The notes: generated by a model not told the origin, from the sequence alone. A DNA stretch of 64,000 nt from Pseudoflavonifractor sp902362925 (GCA_902362925.1 CABIYL010000018.1); one strand, 5' to 3'; shown: positions 42,617 to 52,312, counted from the stretch's first letter. A program made the numbers and translations.

Positions 42617-45600
42617 TCAATAGGCTGTTCTGGCCTGCTTGCGCTGCATCTGGATGTACCACGCCTCGAACTGCGCTTTCGCCTCGGCCAGCGCCTCGTC
42701 GATTACGCTCCGGTCTGCGTTCCCTTGAATTACAATGGTGGGCGCGAAGGTGATTCCACCGCTGCCGGTTCCGCCGCTCCTCTCCGGAATGTCCGGCAGT
42801 TCCACAGGCCGCACGCCCAGCATCCGCCCGGCCATGGCCCATGTGCGGATATTGTCTTGCCGCACCGCCCTCTGGAAACTGATCACCGCCTCCGTCCCGG
42901 CCTCGCCCGCGATGCTCGCTCCGTTCGTGAATCCACCCTTTGCCAGCATCGGGATCTCCGGGATATTGAGGGAGAACTTCTTGCCGCCCAGCAGCGGCAC
43001 CCAGTCTGGGATGTCGATCCCCAGTCCGTTGATTCCGCTGATGGCTTTGTTGATAAGCGATATTACCGCGTTAATCGGCGTTTTGAACAGTGCGCCCAGC
43101 GTGTCGAAGATGCCCGTGAATATAGAGCGCACGCCCTCCCAGGCCTGCCTCCAGTTTCCGGTGAACACACCTGTGATGAAGGTGATGATACCCTCGAACA
43201 CCGTCTGTACGCCCGCTATCGCCGTGCTGATGCCCTCCCAGAAAACCGAGATGGCGGACAGCACTGCTGGAATGACCACCTGTCCGATGTTCAGCAGCGC
43301 GGTCGCTAGTGTCTGAATGATTGGCATAGCCAGCATAATGGCCTGCCCGATGATCTGCGCCACCGTCATGACCGCAGAACCCACGCTTGAGATGATGCTG
43401 GAGATGTACGGGGCCGCCGCTGTGATGGTTTGCAGGATAATTGGCACCACCGTCTGGGTGATGAAGTTGAACAGATCTTGGATGATCGGCTTTACCGTTG
43501 TGGTGGAAAAGTTCACCAGCTGCCCCACCACGGTCATGATGGATTGCAGGATGCCGACCACTCCGTCAAACGCTCCGGCTCCCAGGCTGCTCCCAGCAAA
43601 GATGCCGTTCTGCCCGAATAGCATTTCCCGGAACCCGGACAGCGCCGTTGCTACACCGCCGTCAACAAATAGCCCGCTGATGAAGTTTCCCACATTGGAT
43701 AGCGCGCCTGTGAATTTGTCAAAGACGGCCAGCCCCTGCTCGCCGAACACATTTTCGACGATGGTTCTGATGCCCTCCAGGTTGTCGCCCAGCAGGCTTA
43801 CCACGGCGATGATCGAGGAGATCACGCCCACCACCGGCAGCGCTCCGGCCAGCAGGCTTCCGAATCCGCCCGCCAGCGGCCCCCAGATGCTTCCCAGCAG
43901 CCCGGCCCCGGCTCCAACCGCTTTTCCTGCGCCAGAGCTTGCGATACCTCCGATGAACCCGCTCGCTTTCCCCAGCATCCCTCCAATGGACTGCTGGAGC
44001 ACGCTTCCCTGGATAATGCCCGCCGCGCCCAGGCCCGCCGCCTTGGTGCGCAGGCCCATCGTCGCGGCGTTTAGGAATCCTCCGGCTTTCCCGCCGATGT
44101 TCCCCAAAAATCCGCTGATCGCGCCTCCGGCCTTTGTGCTCCCGATGGCAGACCCGAAGTTACTCATGGCCGCTCCGATGCCCGAGAGCCATCCGCCCGT
44201 CTTGGTTCCGGCTGCGGCGTTTGCCAACACGCTCCCCGCGCTCTGGTATCCCGACAGCAGCCCCGGCGTTCCCGCCGCCGCCTGGAGCAGCCCCGTTGTT
44301 CCGGTCAATCCGTTTCCAGATAGTAGGCTTGATACTGTGGCTCCCAGCGTAGTCAGCAGCCCGTTTCCAGAGGCCGCTCCGCCAAAGGCAGATGCAAAGC
44401 CAGCGCCCGCCGCGCCCGCTTTCTTCCCGCCGGTAAACAGGCTCTTGATTCCGCCCAGCAGGCCACCGCTTTTCCCCCCGCCCGGGCCTCCTCCTCCGGT
44501 TCCTCCTCCGAGCAGTATGCTTCCTGCTCCGGACAGCAGGCCTTCCGCTGCGGGCGCAAACTTCATACCCACGAAAGCGGCTGCAAGCCCTCCGATGATC
44601 TTTGCCACCTGGTCTCCGTTGTTCAGCAGGTAGTCAAGCCCCTTCTGGATATAGGGCAGCGACGTGTCCATGGCCTCTCCCAGCTTCCGAACGCCCCGGC
44701 TCGCCAGCTCTCCCAGCGTGTTTGCCAGCTGCGTCAGCTCCGGCATATTGGCCCGGATTCCTTTCAAGAAGTCGATCATGGAAAGGCCGAACTCCTTGTA
44801 TGCGGGCAGGAACGCGGTTCCGATGTCGTCCATCAAGGCCAGCCTCGTGTTCCCCAGCATCGTATTGATGGCCTCCGGGGTTGTCGCCTTGATGATGAAC
44901 TCCTTCTCCATGCTCCCCGTCCACAGGTTCGGGTCGGAGATTTCCTGGAGCATACCGGTCAGCAGGCTTAGGTTCTGCGTGATCTTCGCACCGCCCTCAA
45001 TGGCCCATTGTCCAAACAGGGCGTTCAGCGTGGACAGTTTTTCTTCCCCCGGCAGGCTGTTGATCGCCTCGAACACTTTCAGCAGCGTCCCAGTTCCGTC
45101 CGTCTGCATGGCCGCTGCAAGCTCCGTTGCCGTGAAGCCAAGACGTTCCATCGCCTTTTGCTGGTTTGCCGTCGCCATACTTCCCTTTGTGATGTTAGTG
45201 TAGATCCGCTTGATGCTGGTTCCGGCCACATCCGCACTCACGCCCATGGCCTGCATACTGGCCGCGATGGCCGCCGTGGCTTTTACATCCACGCCCGCGA
45301 TTTGGCCCATGGATGCCGCGTCGTTCACACTCGCCGCGATTTCAGCCGCCGTGGTCGCGTAGTTGTTGCCCAGGTAGTTGATCACATCCGCCACTTCCAT
45401 GATCTGGTCGTGGTTCATGTTGAACGCCTGTTCCCACTTTGCGCCCCAGTCGCCCGCCTGGTCTGCGGAGATGTCCATGGCTGTGCCCCACATGGCGATG
45501 TCTTTCAGGAAGTCCGTTTCCATCAAGTCCTCAAAGGACTTGCCGGACTGTCCCGCCGCCGCCGCCAGTCGGGTCAGATCCTCGAAGGTGTACGGGATCT

Positions 45601-45958
45601 GCGTGGAAAGCTCTTTCAGCCGCTCTTCCAGGGCGGCGTAGTTTTCCGCATAGGTTTTCCCGTTTTCCGCCAGCTTGTTGCTCGCCTTTCCCGTTTCATC
45701 CGCCATGCCGTCCACGACCTTTACCACATCGGCCATGTAGTTTTCAAACTTTGCCGCTTCCTTGGTACAGGCCGCGATGGTTGCGATTGTCCCGGTCGCC
45801 AGCGCCCCCATGGCCGCCAGCCCCGCCGTCCCAAGATTGCTGATGCTCCTGGAGAAGCTGCTGATTTGGCCCTGGCTGTTTTTTAGCGCCGCCGTCAGGC
45901 TTTTGTCCATCTTACCGGCGATCTGTATGCTCAGTTCTAATGTTTTGTTCTTCGCCAT
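42617..45958 (-). CDS. Tail tape measure protein
   Basis: A 1113-residue TP901-type tape measure. The conserved domain covers about 55-340 (YMADVVKVVDGMADETGK, TQIPYTFEDLTRLAAAAGQ, LGFTATELAAAMQTDGTGT); a Gly/Ala-rich region (about 440-760) and long hydrophobic helices (about 770-1000) follow. Length sets the tail. Its start lies 21 bases upstream of the stop of the frameshifted chaperone product (45937), as in many phages. Confidence 0.95.
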   Translation of the reverse strand: MAKNKTLELSIQIAGKMDKSLTAALKNSQGQISSFSRSISNLGTAGLAAMGALATGTIATIAACTKEAAKFENYMADVVKVVDGMADETGKASNKLAENGKTYAENYAALEERLKELSTQIPYTFEDLTRLAAAAGQSGKSFEDLMETDFLKDIAMWGTAMDISADQAGDWGAKWEQAFNMNHDQIMEVADVINYLGNNYATTAAEIAASVNDAASMGQIAGVDVKATAAIAASMQAMGVSADVAGTSIKRIYTNITKGSMATANQQKAMERLGFTATELAAAMQTDGTGTLLKVFEAINSLPGEEKLSTLNALFGQWAIEGGAKITQNLSLLTGMLQEISDPNLWTGSMEKEFIIKATTPEAINTMLGNTRLALMDDIGTAFLPAYKEFGLSMIDFLKGIRANMPELTQLANTLGELASRGVRKLGEAMDTSLPYIQKGLDYLLNNGDQVAKIIGGLAAAFVGMKFAPAAEGLLSGAGSILLGGGTGGGGPGGGKSGGLLGGIKSLFTGGKKAGAAGAGFASAFGGAASGNGLLTTLGATVSSLLSGNGLTGTTGLLQAAAGTPGLLSGYQSAGSVLANAAAGTKTGGWLSGIGAAMSNFGSAIGSTKAGGAISGFLGNIGGKAGGFLNAATMGLRTKAAGLGAAGIIQGSVLQQSIGGMLGKASGFIGGIASSGAGKAVGAGAGLLGSIWGPLAGGFGSLLAGALPVVGVISSIIAVVSLLGDNLEGIRTIVENVFGEQGLAVFDKFTGALSNVGNFISGLFVDGGVATALSGFREMLFGQNGIFAGSSLGAGAFDGVVGILQSIMTVVGQLVNFSTTTVKPIIQDLFNFITQTVVPIILQTITAAAPYISSIISSVGSAVMTVAQIIGQAIMLAMPIIQTLATALLNIGQVVIPAVLSAISVFWEGISTAIAGVQTVFEGIITFITGVFTGNWRQAWEGVRSIFTGIFDTLGALFKTPINAVISLINKAISGINGLGIDIPDWVPLLGGKKFSLNIPEIPMLAKGGFTNGASIAGEAGTEAVISFQRAVRQDNIRTWAMAGRMLGVRPVELPDIPERSGGTGSGGITFAPTIVIQGNADRSVIDEALAEAKAQFEAWYIQMQRKQARTAY

Positions 45959-46739
45959 TCCTCCGCCACCTCGTTATTCAGCTCCACAAACTCGCGGATC
46001 GGGAGGCCCAAGTAGAAGTCAAGCCCTGTTTTTGTCACCTCCGACAGGCGGATCGCCGCTTTGCGCAGGGCCTTTGCTCCGCCCTTTACCCGAAAAAATC
46101 CGGGTCGTTCACCGCGTTTTTCAGTTTCAGCACCTCGTACAGGGGCAGGCCGGTGAAGAAGTCCTCCGGGATTCCCGTCGCCATAGACGCGATCACGCAG
46201 GCGTACAGGTAGTTTGTGCTGTTCTCAGTCACCACGAATCCCTCCCGGGCCATCCGGTTTTCCGCCTCGCTCTCATTCAGGGAGTTCAGGTCGGCCACGC
46301 CGTTCAGGTCGATCTCCTGGTAGCTCTTGCCCTTGTAGTAGTGCGCCCGCGCAAGGCGCATCACATGGTTCTCGGTCTCCTCGCTCACGTTCAGGAACCC
46401 TCTCACCGCGGTGGAGACCCGTTTGGCAGCACCCCGTGGCATCAACTTGAAGAACTCGATGGGCAGCCCGGTGGCCTTTGCCGCGATACTCCGGGCAAAC
46501 GCCGTGGTGGTCTCGCAGAGCACCGCCGCCGCCACCTCCTGCTCGCTGAAAAGCTGCCGCTGGATCTCGATGGCATCCTTGATGGTCAGGTTGTGCAGGC
46601 CGTTCAGGTCGATCTCGCTGTACGCCGTGTTCTCAAACATGTATGGCTTTTCCAGTTTCACCACGATCTCCTGTCTGTTCTCCTGGTTGGTCTCCCGCTC
46701 CTGGTCGGTTTCCTCGGTCACGATTTTTTCATCTTCCAT
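45937..46739 (-). CDS. Frameshifted long form of the tail-assembly chaperone
   Basis: At the slippery heptamer TTTTTTC (46092-46098), a -1 shift replaces the stop after DPDFFG with an extension of about 52 residues: RVKGGAKALRKAAIRLSEV, then LDFYLGLPIREFVELNNEV and AEEWRRTKH, ending with TAG at 45937. The extension has an LPIREFVELNNEV motif that echoes LPLYEVLKLKNAV of the short form. This is the gpG/GT arrangement widely found before tape measure genes. Shift efficiency is unknown. Confidence 0.85.
46086..46739 (-). CDS. Tail-assembly chaperone, short form
   Basis: A 217-residue tail-assembly chaperone with two related helical repeats (SEIDLNGLHNLTIKDAIEI and QEIDLNGVADLNSLNESEA), ending LPLYEVLKLKNAVNDPDFFG. 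These proteins bind the tape measure during tail assembly. The ATG at 46739 has AAAGGAG. The final codons contain the slippery heptamer that allows the long form. Confidence 0.85.
   Translation of the reverse strand: MEDEKIVTEETDQERETNQENRQEIVVKLEKPYMFENTAYSEIDLNGLHNLTIKDAIEIQRQLFSEQEVAAAVLCETTTAFARSIAAKATGLPIEFFKLMPRGAAKRVSTAVRGFLNVSEETENHVMRLARAHYYKGKSYQEIDLNGVADLNSLNESEAENRMAREGFVVTENSTNYLYACVIASMATGIPEDFFTGLPLYEVLKLKNAVNDPDFFG
46092..46098 (-). promoter_or_regulatory. -1 ribosomal frameshift slippery site
   Basis: Minus-strand heptamer T TTT TTC in the chaperone reading frame (GAT TTT TTC GGG TAA), a legal X XXY YYZ slip sequence three codons before the stop. The -1 frame stays open for about 52 codons to 45937. 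No strong downstream pseudoknot is obvious. Confidence 0.8.
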
Positions 46740-46825
46740 GTCAGCAAATCTCCTTTCGCCTTATGCTTGTACGAAAACACGGCCCACCCCTGTTTGCGGG
46801 TGGGCCGTGCCGTTGTCCCTTCTGG

Positions 46826-47350
46826 TTAGATCAGGCTGTTCACGCCAGCCAGCATATCCACCCCGTTTACCTTGTAGACCCCGTTCAGCTTGTCCACCTC
46901 CAGCAGCTGAACGCCGTCCACCTCCACCATGATGTAGGTAAGCTCCAGCGTGACGGTGGCCTCCATGGCCTCGCCCTTCTCGATCTTTCCGGGGTTGAAG
47001 CTCTTCACGCGCCCCATCTCCACCACGCGCAGGCCCTTGAAGTTGTAGCCTCCGGTCTTGTCGTACACCTGCTGCGCGGCGCGGAAGGTCAGGTTCACGG
47101 TGGACAGAGGGGAGAGCATATCCATCGCGGAGCTGTACAGGGTGTTGAACTGGATCTCCTGTTCCATGCTCTCGAACTGCCCGATGGTGGGGCTGTCCAG
47201 CTCTCCATTCACGCCGACCCCGGCCACGGTGCTGGTTTTCATGTTGACCTCCGGCAGGGTTACGGATGCCGCAACGCCGATCATCTTCGTGCCGTCCAGA
47301 TAGGCGTTGTAGTCGTTGATTTTCTCCGGAATATAGTTGTTGGAAATCAT
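46826..47350 (-). CDS. Tail tube protein (contractile, FII-like)
   Basis: A 174-residue tube protein of the phage major tail tube family: YIPEKINDYNAYLDGTKMIG, VASVTLPEVNMKTSTVAG and VTLELTYIMVEVDGVQLLE. Forms the inner tube of the contractile tail; encoded right after the sheath. Confidence 0.92.
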   Translation of the reverse strand: MISNNYIPEKINDYNAYLDGTKMIGVAASVTLPEVNMKTSTVAGVGVNGELDSPTIGQFESMEQEIQFNTLYSSAMDMLSPLSTVNLTFRAAQQVYDKTGGYNFKGLRVVEMGRVKSFNPGKIEKGEAMEATVTLELTYIMVEVDGVQLLEVDKLNGVYKVNGVDMLAGVNSLI

Positions 47351-47368
47351 GTCATTCTCCCTCCCTTA

Positions 47369-48817
47369 TCAGAGCAGTGCTTCGGACAGGGCATTGGGGT
47401 CGAACTCGATGATGTCCTCAATGTCCTCCGCGGGGGTGAACGGGGTGATGTACTGGTGGAAGGTGAGCTTCCCGTTCAGCAGGTCGGCGGTGGTGTTCTC
47501 GTCCTCGTTGAAGGTGGTCTCATACCGTGCGCACACGCCCCGCGCCACAAATCCGTTGCCGCGCACATTCTCGCTGTCCACGATGGCCTCGATCAGCCGC
47601 TTGTTTGCAGGGTCGTCCACTTTCTGGAAGTAAGTCAGGATGAAGGAGTTGGCCGCCCAGGACAGGAACCGGCGCACGCTGAACCATCTGTCCTTCGGGT
47701 CGGTGATGCCCGGATAGGCCGCGGTGTTGTTGCCCCACAGCCGGAATCCGTTCATGTTCAGCCAGGTCGCCACGCCGTAGCTATTGACCACATTCGCCTG
47801 CTCCTGGTCAAGCACGACCTCCGTGCCGTCCGGCAGGCAGGCGGCAGAGATGGCGATGGTCTTGTTGCTGGGGCTTACATTTGGGGTGTCGTTGTTGGAG
47901 GCATCGGTATACGCCGTCAGCGCGGCAGCCAGCGTGGAGCCGCTGTACACGGTCTCTCCCACCTTGCCGTACAGCCACACAGCATAGGCGTTCGGATCGC
48001 TCACCGTCTGCTCCTCCTTGGTGGTTTTGACATCAGTGTACCGCTCCGCACCCTCTTCCGTGCAGTTGATGTCCACCATGCACACGGCTTTGAACACGCT
48101 GTTGATGCTCTTGGTTTTCGCCTGCAGGGCCGCCGCCACAGTGGCCTCCATGCTGTATCTGGGCGCGATCAGGATGCCAGGGGTCATGCCCAGGATTGGG
48201 TACACCTGTCGGATGACCTCCATGCCCGTCTCCTTGCCGGAGCTGACATCCACGCCGCCCACGATGTCCTCCGCCGTCACCATGGAGGGGTCGAGCTTCC
48301 TTCCGCTCACGGTCAGCTGGGTGGCCCCATTTCCTGCGCCGGTAGAGAGAATCACGATATTCACGGTGCCATCAGTGTTCCACACCGTTGTGTAGTCCGT
48401 GCCCGCCTCCAGCGTCTCCGCCTCTTTCTTGACCACCAGCTCGTCCAGCAGCACACCCACTTTATCCAGCGCGGCCACGCCGTCGTTGACCTGGATTGTG
48501 GTTTCCTCGATGTCGGTGGTGTGCTTTGCCGGATCAAGCACATTGATAAACACCATGGGTGCCACACCCACCACGCTGAACGCTGCGCTGATGCACTCGC
48601 ACAGAGTGTACTTCTCAAAGTCTCCCACATAGCCGACGGCCTCTACGGCCTCCTTGTAGTTGTTTACCAGAATCGGCTTGTTCACAGCCGCGGCGGGGTC
48701 TGCCAGCATATTGACCGGCGCGGTGCCCACGGCCACAATCAGGCCAGCCGTCCCGGTGATCGGGGCGATCAGGCTGGTTTCTACCTCGCTGGTGTAAACA
48801 CCATGTTTATAAGCCAT
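47369..48817 (-). CDS. Tail sheath protein
   Basis: A 482-residue contractile sheath protein (Mu/P2 type). The start YKHGVYTSEVETSLIAPITG is a family signature; the C-terminal VRRFLSWAANSFILTYFQKV and PANKRLIEAIVDSENVRGNG fit too. Its presence shows that the phage tail contracts, even though the head genes are lambda-like. Confidence 0.93.
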   Translation of the reverse strand: MAYKHGVYTSEVETSLIAPITGTAGLIVAVGTAPVNMLADPAAAVNKPILVNNYKEAVEAVGYVGDFEKYTLCECISAAFSVVGVAPMVFINVLDPAKHTTDIEETTIQVNDGVAALDKVGVLLDELVVKKEAETLEAGTDYTTVWNTDGTVNIVILSTGAGNGATQLTVSGRKLDPSMVTAEDIVGGVDVSSGKETGMEVIRQVYPILGMTPGILIAPRYSMEATVAAALQAKTKSINSVFKAVCMVDINCTEEGAERYTDVKTTKEEQTVSDPNAYAVWLYGKVGETVYSGSTLAAALTAYTDASNNDTPNVSPSNKTIAISAACLPDGTEVVLDQEQANVVNSYGVATWLNMNGFRLWGNNTAAYPGITDPKDRWFSVRRFLSWAANSFILTYFQKVDDPANKRLIEAIVDSENVRGNGFVARGVCARYETTFNEDENTTADLLNGKLTFHQYITPFTPAEDIEDIIEFDPNALSEALL

Positions 48818-48832
48818 AGTTTTCTTTCCTCC

Positions 48833-49180
48833 TTACAGCTTGGATTTGAGCTTGCGGCAGAGCATGGCTTCCGCCGTCCCAGCGGTCTCCACTCGCTTTC
48901 TGGTCTGCGCAAAGTGTTCCACCCGAACCACCAGCGCAGCGGCCTCCGGGTGTTTCTGAATAAACTCCTCCAGCTCCCGCGGCATCCCGCCGGAAAACAC
49001 GGTGTACTGCTTTGCCACGCCCCGCACGGTCGGCCCGCAGTACACCAGCTTTCCGTTCTCCTTCTCCGCCTTACTGGTTTTCTTGTTGGCTCTCTTCTCT
49101 GCCCCGATCTCCCGCTCCTCCGCCTTGGTTGCGGTCTCTTCTGTGACTTCCGCCCGGGCGGTTTCGTCCTTTTTGTTCAT
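48833..49180 (-). CDS. Small charged phage protein before the sheath
   Basis: A 115-residue protein. The first 45 residues are highly charged Lys/Glu (TARAEVTEETATKAEEREIG), likely unstructured, then KLVYCGPTVRGVAKQYTVFS and a helical end. Sheath-adjacent small genes of this kind are common in contractile phages; role unknown. Confidence 0.62.
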   Translation of the reverse strand: MNKKDETARAEVTEETATKAEEREIGAEKRANKKTSKAEKENGKLVYCGPTVRGVAKQYTVFSGGMPRELEEFIQKHPEAAALVVRVEHFAQTRKRVETAGTAEAMLCRKLKSKL

Positions 49181-49704
49181 ACCATTTCCTCCAATTCTGT
49201 GTCCTGTGTCATGGCCGGGGCTGTGCAGGTCACATTACACGCCCCAAAGTAATATGGGTGCGTGTCGTCGTTCTGCATGGCCCACACGAACGGTTTTAGT
49301 GCAGTAAAGCACCCACCGAAGTATGGCCTGGTGCACAGCCTCTGAATGATGTCCTCTTTGATGTTTGCCACATCCTGGTAACCTTCCCGCGCCACGCCCT
49401 CGTCGTATGCGCACACGATCAGCGAGAACTCCACCTTCTGCGGGCCGTCGTCGTTCTCAACCTGCCCGCCCGTCATGCGCACCACGATGTAGGGGGCCGC
49501 CGCCGCGTCCGTGTCCGCGTCCGTGTCGTTGTCCTCCGGTACGGGCAGATCCTGCTTAAAGATTTTCAGTTCTTTTCGCCCTTCCTGCCCGTTGTACTTC
49601 TTCCCGGCGAACAGCTCCTCCAGCATCTCCACCATCGCGTCCTGGCAAAGCTGCGGGGTTCTCCCGATGCCCGCGGCCTCTACCGCGTCCATGTAGTTTT
49701 TCAT
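49177..49704 (-). CDS. Phage protein between head and sheath, hypothetical
   Basis: A 175-residue protein with a beta-rich core (PYIVVRMTGGQVENDDG, VEFSLIVCAYDEGV). Its location between a gpZ-like protein and the sheath fits a tail terminator or tail-completion protein. That is positional inference. Overlaps the next gene by 4 bases. Confidence 0.6.
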   Translation of the reverse strand: MKNYMDAVEAAGIGRTPQLCQDAMVEMLEELFAGKKYNGQEGRKELKIFKQDLPVPEDNDTDADTDAAAAPYIVVRMTGGQVENDDGPQKVEFSLIVCAYDEGVAREGYQDVANIKEDIIQRLCTRPYFGGCFTALKPFVWAMQNDDTHPYYFGACNVTCTAPAMTQDTELEEMV

Positions 49705-49707
49705 GTG

Positions 49708-50409
49708 TTACCCCCTTTTCGCTTTCGCCCGCTCGATGATCCGCTCGGTCTGCTCCATCAGCCGGTCTTGCAGGTATTCCACCACATCCGGCTCCACAAG
49801 GGGCCATACCGTGCTGTGCATACCGGCGGCGGAAGGGCTGCCCATGGTCACCAGCTTTTCCACTCTGCCGTCCTTGGTTCTCCACCGCGTGTGCCCCCGC
49901 TCCGTGGTCTTGTGGCTGGAGTTGGAGCCGATTTTTCTCTGTACCATGCCCACATGGCCGCTCTTGAACTCCACCAGGAAGCCCTTACTCAAATTCCCCT
50001 TCTCGCCGGTCAGTGCGGTCATGGAGGAGGATTTCAGCACGCGGGCTTTCACATGGGCCGGTGCGCGGTTCAGCACATCCCGCCCGGAAAAACTATCCGT
50101 CGGCCTGTGCTGGAAGTAACCCAGGTCGTTTCGCATTTTTGCGATATGCAGTTCTGCGCTCAAACTGGTGTTGGTCGCCTTTTTCCTCTGTACCAGGTCT
50201 TTCAGGTGCCTTTGCCCTGCGGCGTTCACCGCATACCTGGCCTTTGCCTTGGCGATCATCAGCTTCCGGGCCTCCCTCGCTGTGGCGTTGATGGCTACTT
50301 TGGCCGCTGCCGGGGTCTTGCTTTTCAGGTCGCCCAGGGCCTCCGCCACATCCTCCATCCCCTCCACGGTGATGGTCATGGTGCCCGCGTCGTATGTCAC
50401 CCTGCTCAT
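49708..50409 (-). CDS. Minor tail/neck protein, HK97 gp10- or gpZ-like
   Basis: A 233-residue protein with an N-terminal GMEDVAEALGDLKSKTPAAA, conserved helical KVAINATAREARKLMIAKAK and a C-terminal helix of charged residues (YLQDRLMEQTERIIERAKAK). Fits the phage minor tail protein Z / HK97 gp10 group that joins head and tail. Overlaps the preceding gene by 4 bases. Confidence 0.7.
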   Translation of the reverse strand: MSRVTYDAGTMTITVEGMEDVAEALGDLKSKTPAAAKVAINATAREARKLMIAKAKARYAVNAAGQRHLKDLVQRKKATNTSLSAELHIAKMRNDLGYFQHRPTDSFSGRDVLNRAPAHVKARVLKSSSMTALTGEKGNLSKGFLVEFKSGHVGMVQRKIGSNSSHKTTERGHTRWRTKDGRVEKLVTMGSPSAAGMHSTVWPLVEPDVVEYLQDRLMEQTERIIERAKAKRG

Positions 50410-50819
50410 TGCCGCGTCCTTTCCATGGAGATGCGGTAAACGCCCGTCTCTTCCTCGCAGCTCAAAATGCTGTAAGTGCGCTGCGTCTTTTCTCCCTTGT
50501 CCAGCACCAGGTGCTTTCCGATCTTCGGCTTCGGGCCGTAGTCCTCCGTGCGGATGTACAGCACCGTGTAGGCCGTGTAGAGGCCGGTGTCAAAGTTCTG
50601 CTTGGCTCCCGCCTCCCAGTGCGCCGCCCGCTCTTTCAGCCCATGATCCTCCAGAATGACCAGGACTTTTTTCCCGTCCACCGTGTGCCACTCCGCGTGC
50701 TCGTTCTCCTCGAAGAAGGTGAGTTCCAGGTCAGCCGCCGCGCAGTCCTTGAAGGTCGGCGCGCTCCATTCCTCTCCCGGCTTCGGCCCGTAGTCCTGGT
50801 TCAGTTCAAACAGTGCCAT
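50406..50819 (-). CDS. Phage head-tail connector region protein, hypothetical
   Basis: A 137-residue protein, beta-rich (ADLELTFFEENEHAEWHTV, GKKVLVILEDHG) and following the major capsid gene. The repeated DYGPKP motif (residues about 9 and 94) hints at an internal duplication. Position suits a head completion protein. Confidence 0.62.
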   Translation of the reverse strand: MALFELNQDYGPKPGEEWSAPTFKDCAAADLELTFFEENEHAEWHTVDGKKVLVILEDHGLKERAAHWEAGAKQNFDTGLYTAYTVLYIRTEDYGPKPKIGKHLVLDKGEKTQRTYSILSCEEETGVYRISMERTRQ

Positions 50820-50874
50820 CGCGTTTCCTCCATAGAAAATCCCCCGCCCGCGTTTGCGGGCAGGGGGTGGATTG

Positions 50875-51927
50875 TCAGCACACGGTGGCGACCAGCCAGC
50901 TGTCTACCTTGTCGGGGATGGGCAGGGGGTGGGCCTGGAGTTCCACCATGCGCCGGTCGGGGTGATGCTCCACATAGCTGCGCAGCAGCCGGGCGGTCTG
51001 TGCGGTCACCCACGCCTGGCTCGCATCGTCGATGTAGGTGCACAGGCCGTAGGCCATCATGTAGTTTGGCTTGGAGCTAATCAGCACCACCACATTGTCA
51101 GGGATCAGCGGCTTGGTTGCCGGGGTGTCCGGGTCAGTCCAGTCGTCGTAGTAGACCTCGCCGTAGCTGTACAGCTCCAGGCTGGGGTCGGTCAGGTGGC
51201 CCAGGTAGCGCACGCCGTTGGGCAGGGCGCTGGGGGCGATCTCGCCCATGTTCATGCGCCGGTTGTCCAGCATCTTCTGCACGGTGGCATCGTTGAAGAA
51301 CGCTTTCTTGGCCGCCTTGCCCATGATGAGGGTGTCCGCGTTGGCAAATCCGCCGTGGAGCACCGTGTCCACCCAGTCGCCCAGGTTGCCCATGATGTCC
51401 GCCTTGGAGCCGCCCCACTTGTTGTCTCCGGACAGGGTGACCTTGTTGGTGAAGCCGAAGTCGATGATCTCGTTCACTCCCTCGCCCACGATGGGGATCT
51501 GGCCGGTGACGATGGCCTGCACGGCCATCCACTCCTCGCGCCGGGTGGTGGCATCGTTCAGGGTGTTGTACTCCTCCATCAGCTTCTGCGCGGCCCGCTG
51601 TGCCGGGGTCATGCCGCTGTACAGTTCCTCTCCGGGCAGCCGGGTCATGAGCTGGTCTGCGGTTGTCACATCATAGGGGTTCACCAGGGGCGGCTTGTAG
51701 CTCTGGGTGGTGTAGCCGTTGGCGGTCAGCACCTTGCCGCCCGCCCGGGGGTGGACAAAGGCAGCCATGCGCCGGTCGCCCTTCACCAAGTCGATGTCCA
51801 CCCGCTCGGTGGAAAAGGTCTTGATGTTGGTGAAAAAGGTGTCCCGGAAATAGGTGTGCACCGGGGGTGCCTGCCGCACCACCTCGGCCAGGTATCGGGG
51901 GGTGTAAATGTTCACTTCATTCGCCAT
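50875..51927 (-). CDS. Major capsid protein, lambda gpE-like
   Basis: A 350-residue capsid protein of the lambda E family: NIYTPRYLAEVVRQAPPVHT start, YFRDTFFTNIKTFSTERVDI, MAAFVHPRAGGKVL, GKAAKKAFFNDATVQ and the C-terminal VISSKPNYMMAYGL. With the decoration protein it forms a lambda-type shell. Confidence 0.92.
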   Translation of the reverse strand: MANEVNIYTPRYLAEVVRQAPPVHTYFRDTFFTNIKTFSTERVDIDLVKGDRRMAAFVHPRAGGKVLTANGYTTQSYKPPLVNPYDVTTADQLMTRLPGEELYSGMTPAQRAAQKLMEEYNTLNDATTRREEWMAVQAIVTGQIPIVGEGVNEIIDFGFTNKVTLSGDNKWGGSKADIMGNLGDWVDTVLHGGFANADTLIMGKAAKKAFFNDATVQKMLDNRRMNMGEIAPSALPNGVRYLGHLTDPSLELYSYGEVYYDDWTDPDTPATKPLIPDNVVVLISSKPNYMMAYGLCTYIDDASQAWVTAQTARLLRSYVEHHPDRRMVELQAHPLPIPDKVDSWLVATVC

Positions 51928-51940
51928 GTCGTTCTCCTCC

Positions 51941-52297
51941 TCACTTCACGAAAATGCCCAGGTTGCGCAGGGGCACTTCCACAGCCTCCACAGTGGCGTT
52001 CTCGGGCAGCACCAGCGCGTCGCCGAAGAAAGCGCCGGTCAGGTAGACCACGACCTCCTCCTCTGCCTCCGCGTCGTCAGCCACGATACCGTACAGTCCC
52101 TCGGTGTCCACCGTGTAGCTCCCTGTGCTCCCGCTCACCGTCAAGAGTGCCAGCTCGCCGCTCTCGTCCAGCTTCACCACAGTGCCCCGCGTCACGGCGA
52201 CGGATGCCACCTTGACGGCGGTGTTGATCTCCGCGCCCCCTGCGATCAGGTAGTCAGGCTTGGTGGAAAAGGTCTTTCTCTCCAGATCCATACCCAT
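51941..52297 (-). CDS. Head decoration protein, lambda gpD-like
   Basis: A 118-residue decoration/stabilisation protein: a short N-terminal arm (RKTFSTKPDYLIAGGAEINTA start), then the beta core VASVAVTRGTVVKLDESGEL and a YGIVADDAEAEEEVVVYLTG section. Sits in the gap between protease and capsid as in lambda. 13 bases separate it from the capsid gene. Confidence 0.9.
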   Translation of the reverse strand: MGMDLERKTFSTKPDYLIAGGAEINTAVKVASVAVTRGTVVKLDESGELALLTVSGSTGSYTVDTEGLYGIVADDAEAEEEVVVYLTGAFFGDALVLPENATVEAVEVPLRNLGIFVK

Positions 52298-52312
52298 GAT
52301 CTCGTCCTCCTT

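Noticed and set aside
46643..49252. Long plus-strand open frame opposite tube and sheath genes
   Set aside because: Same mirror effect from codon bias; no promoter, ribosome site or domain.
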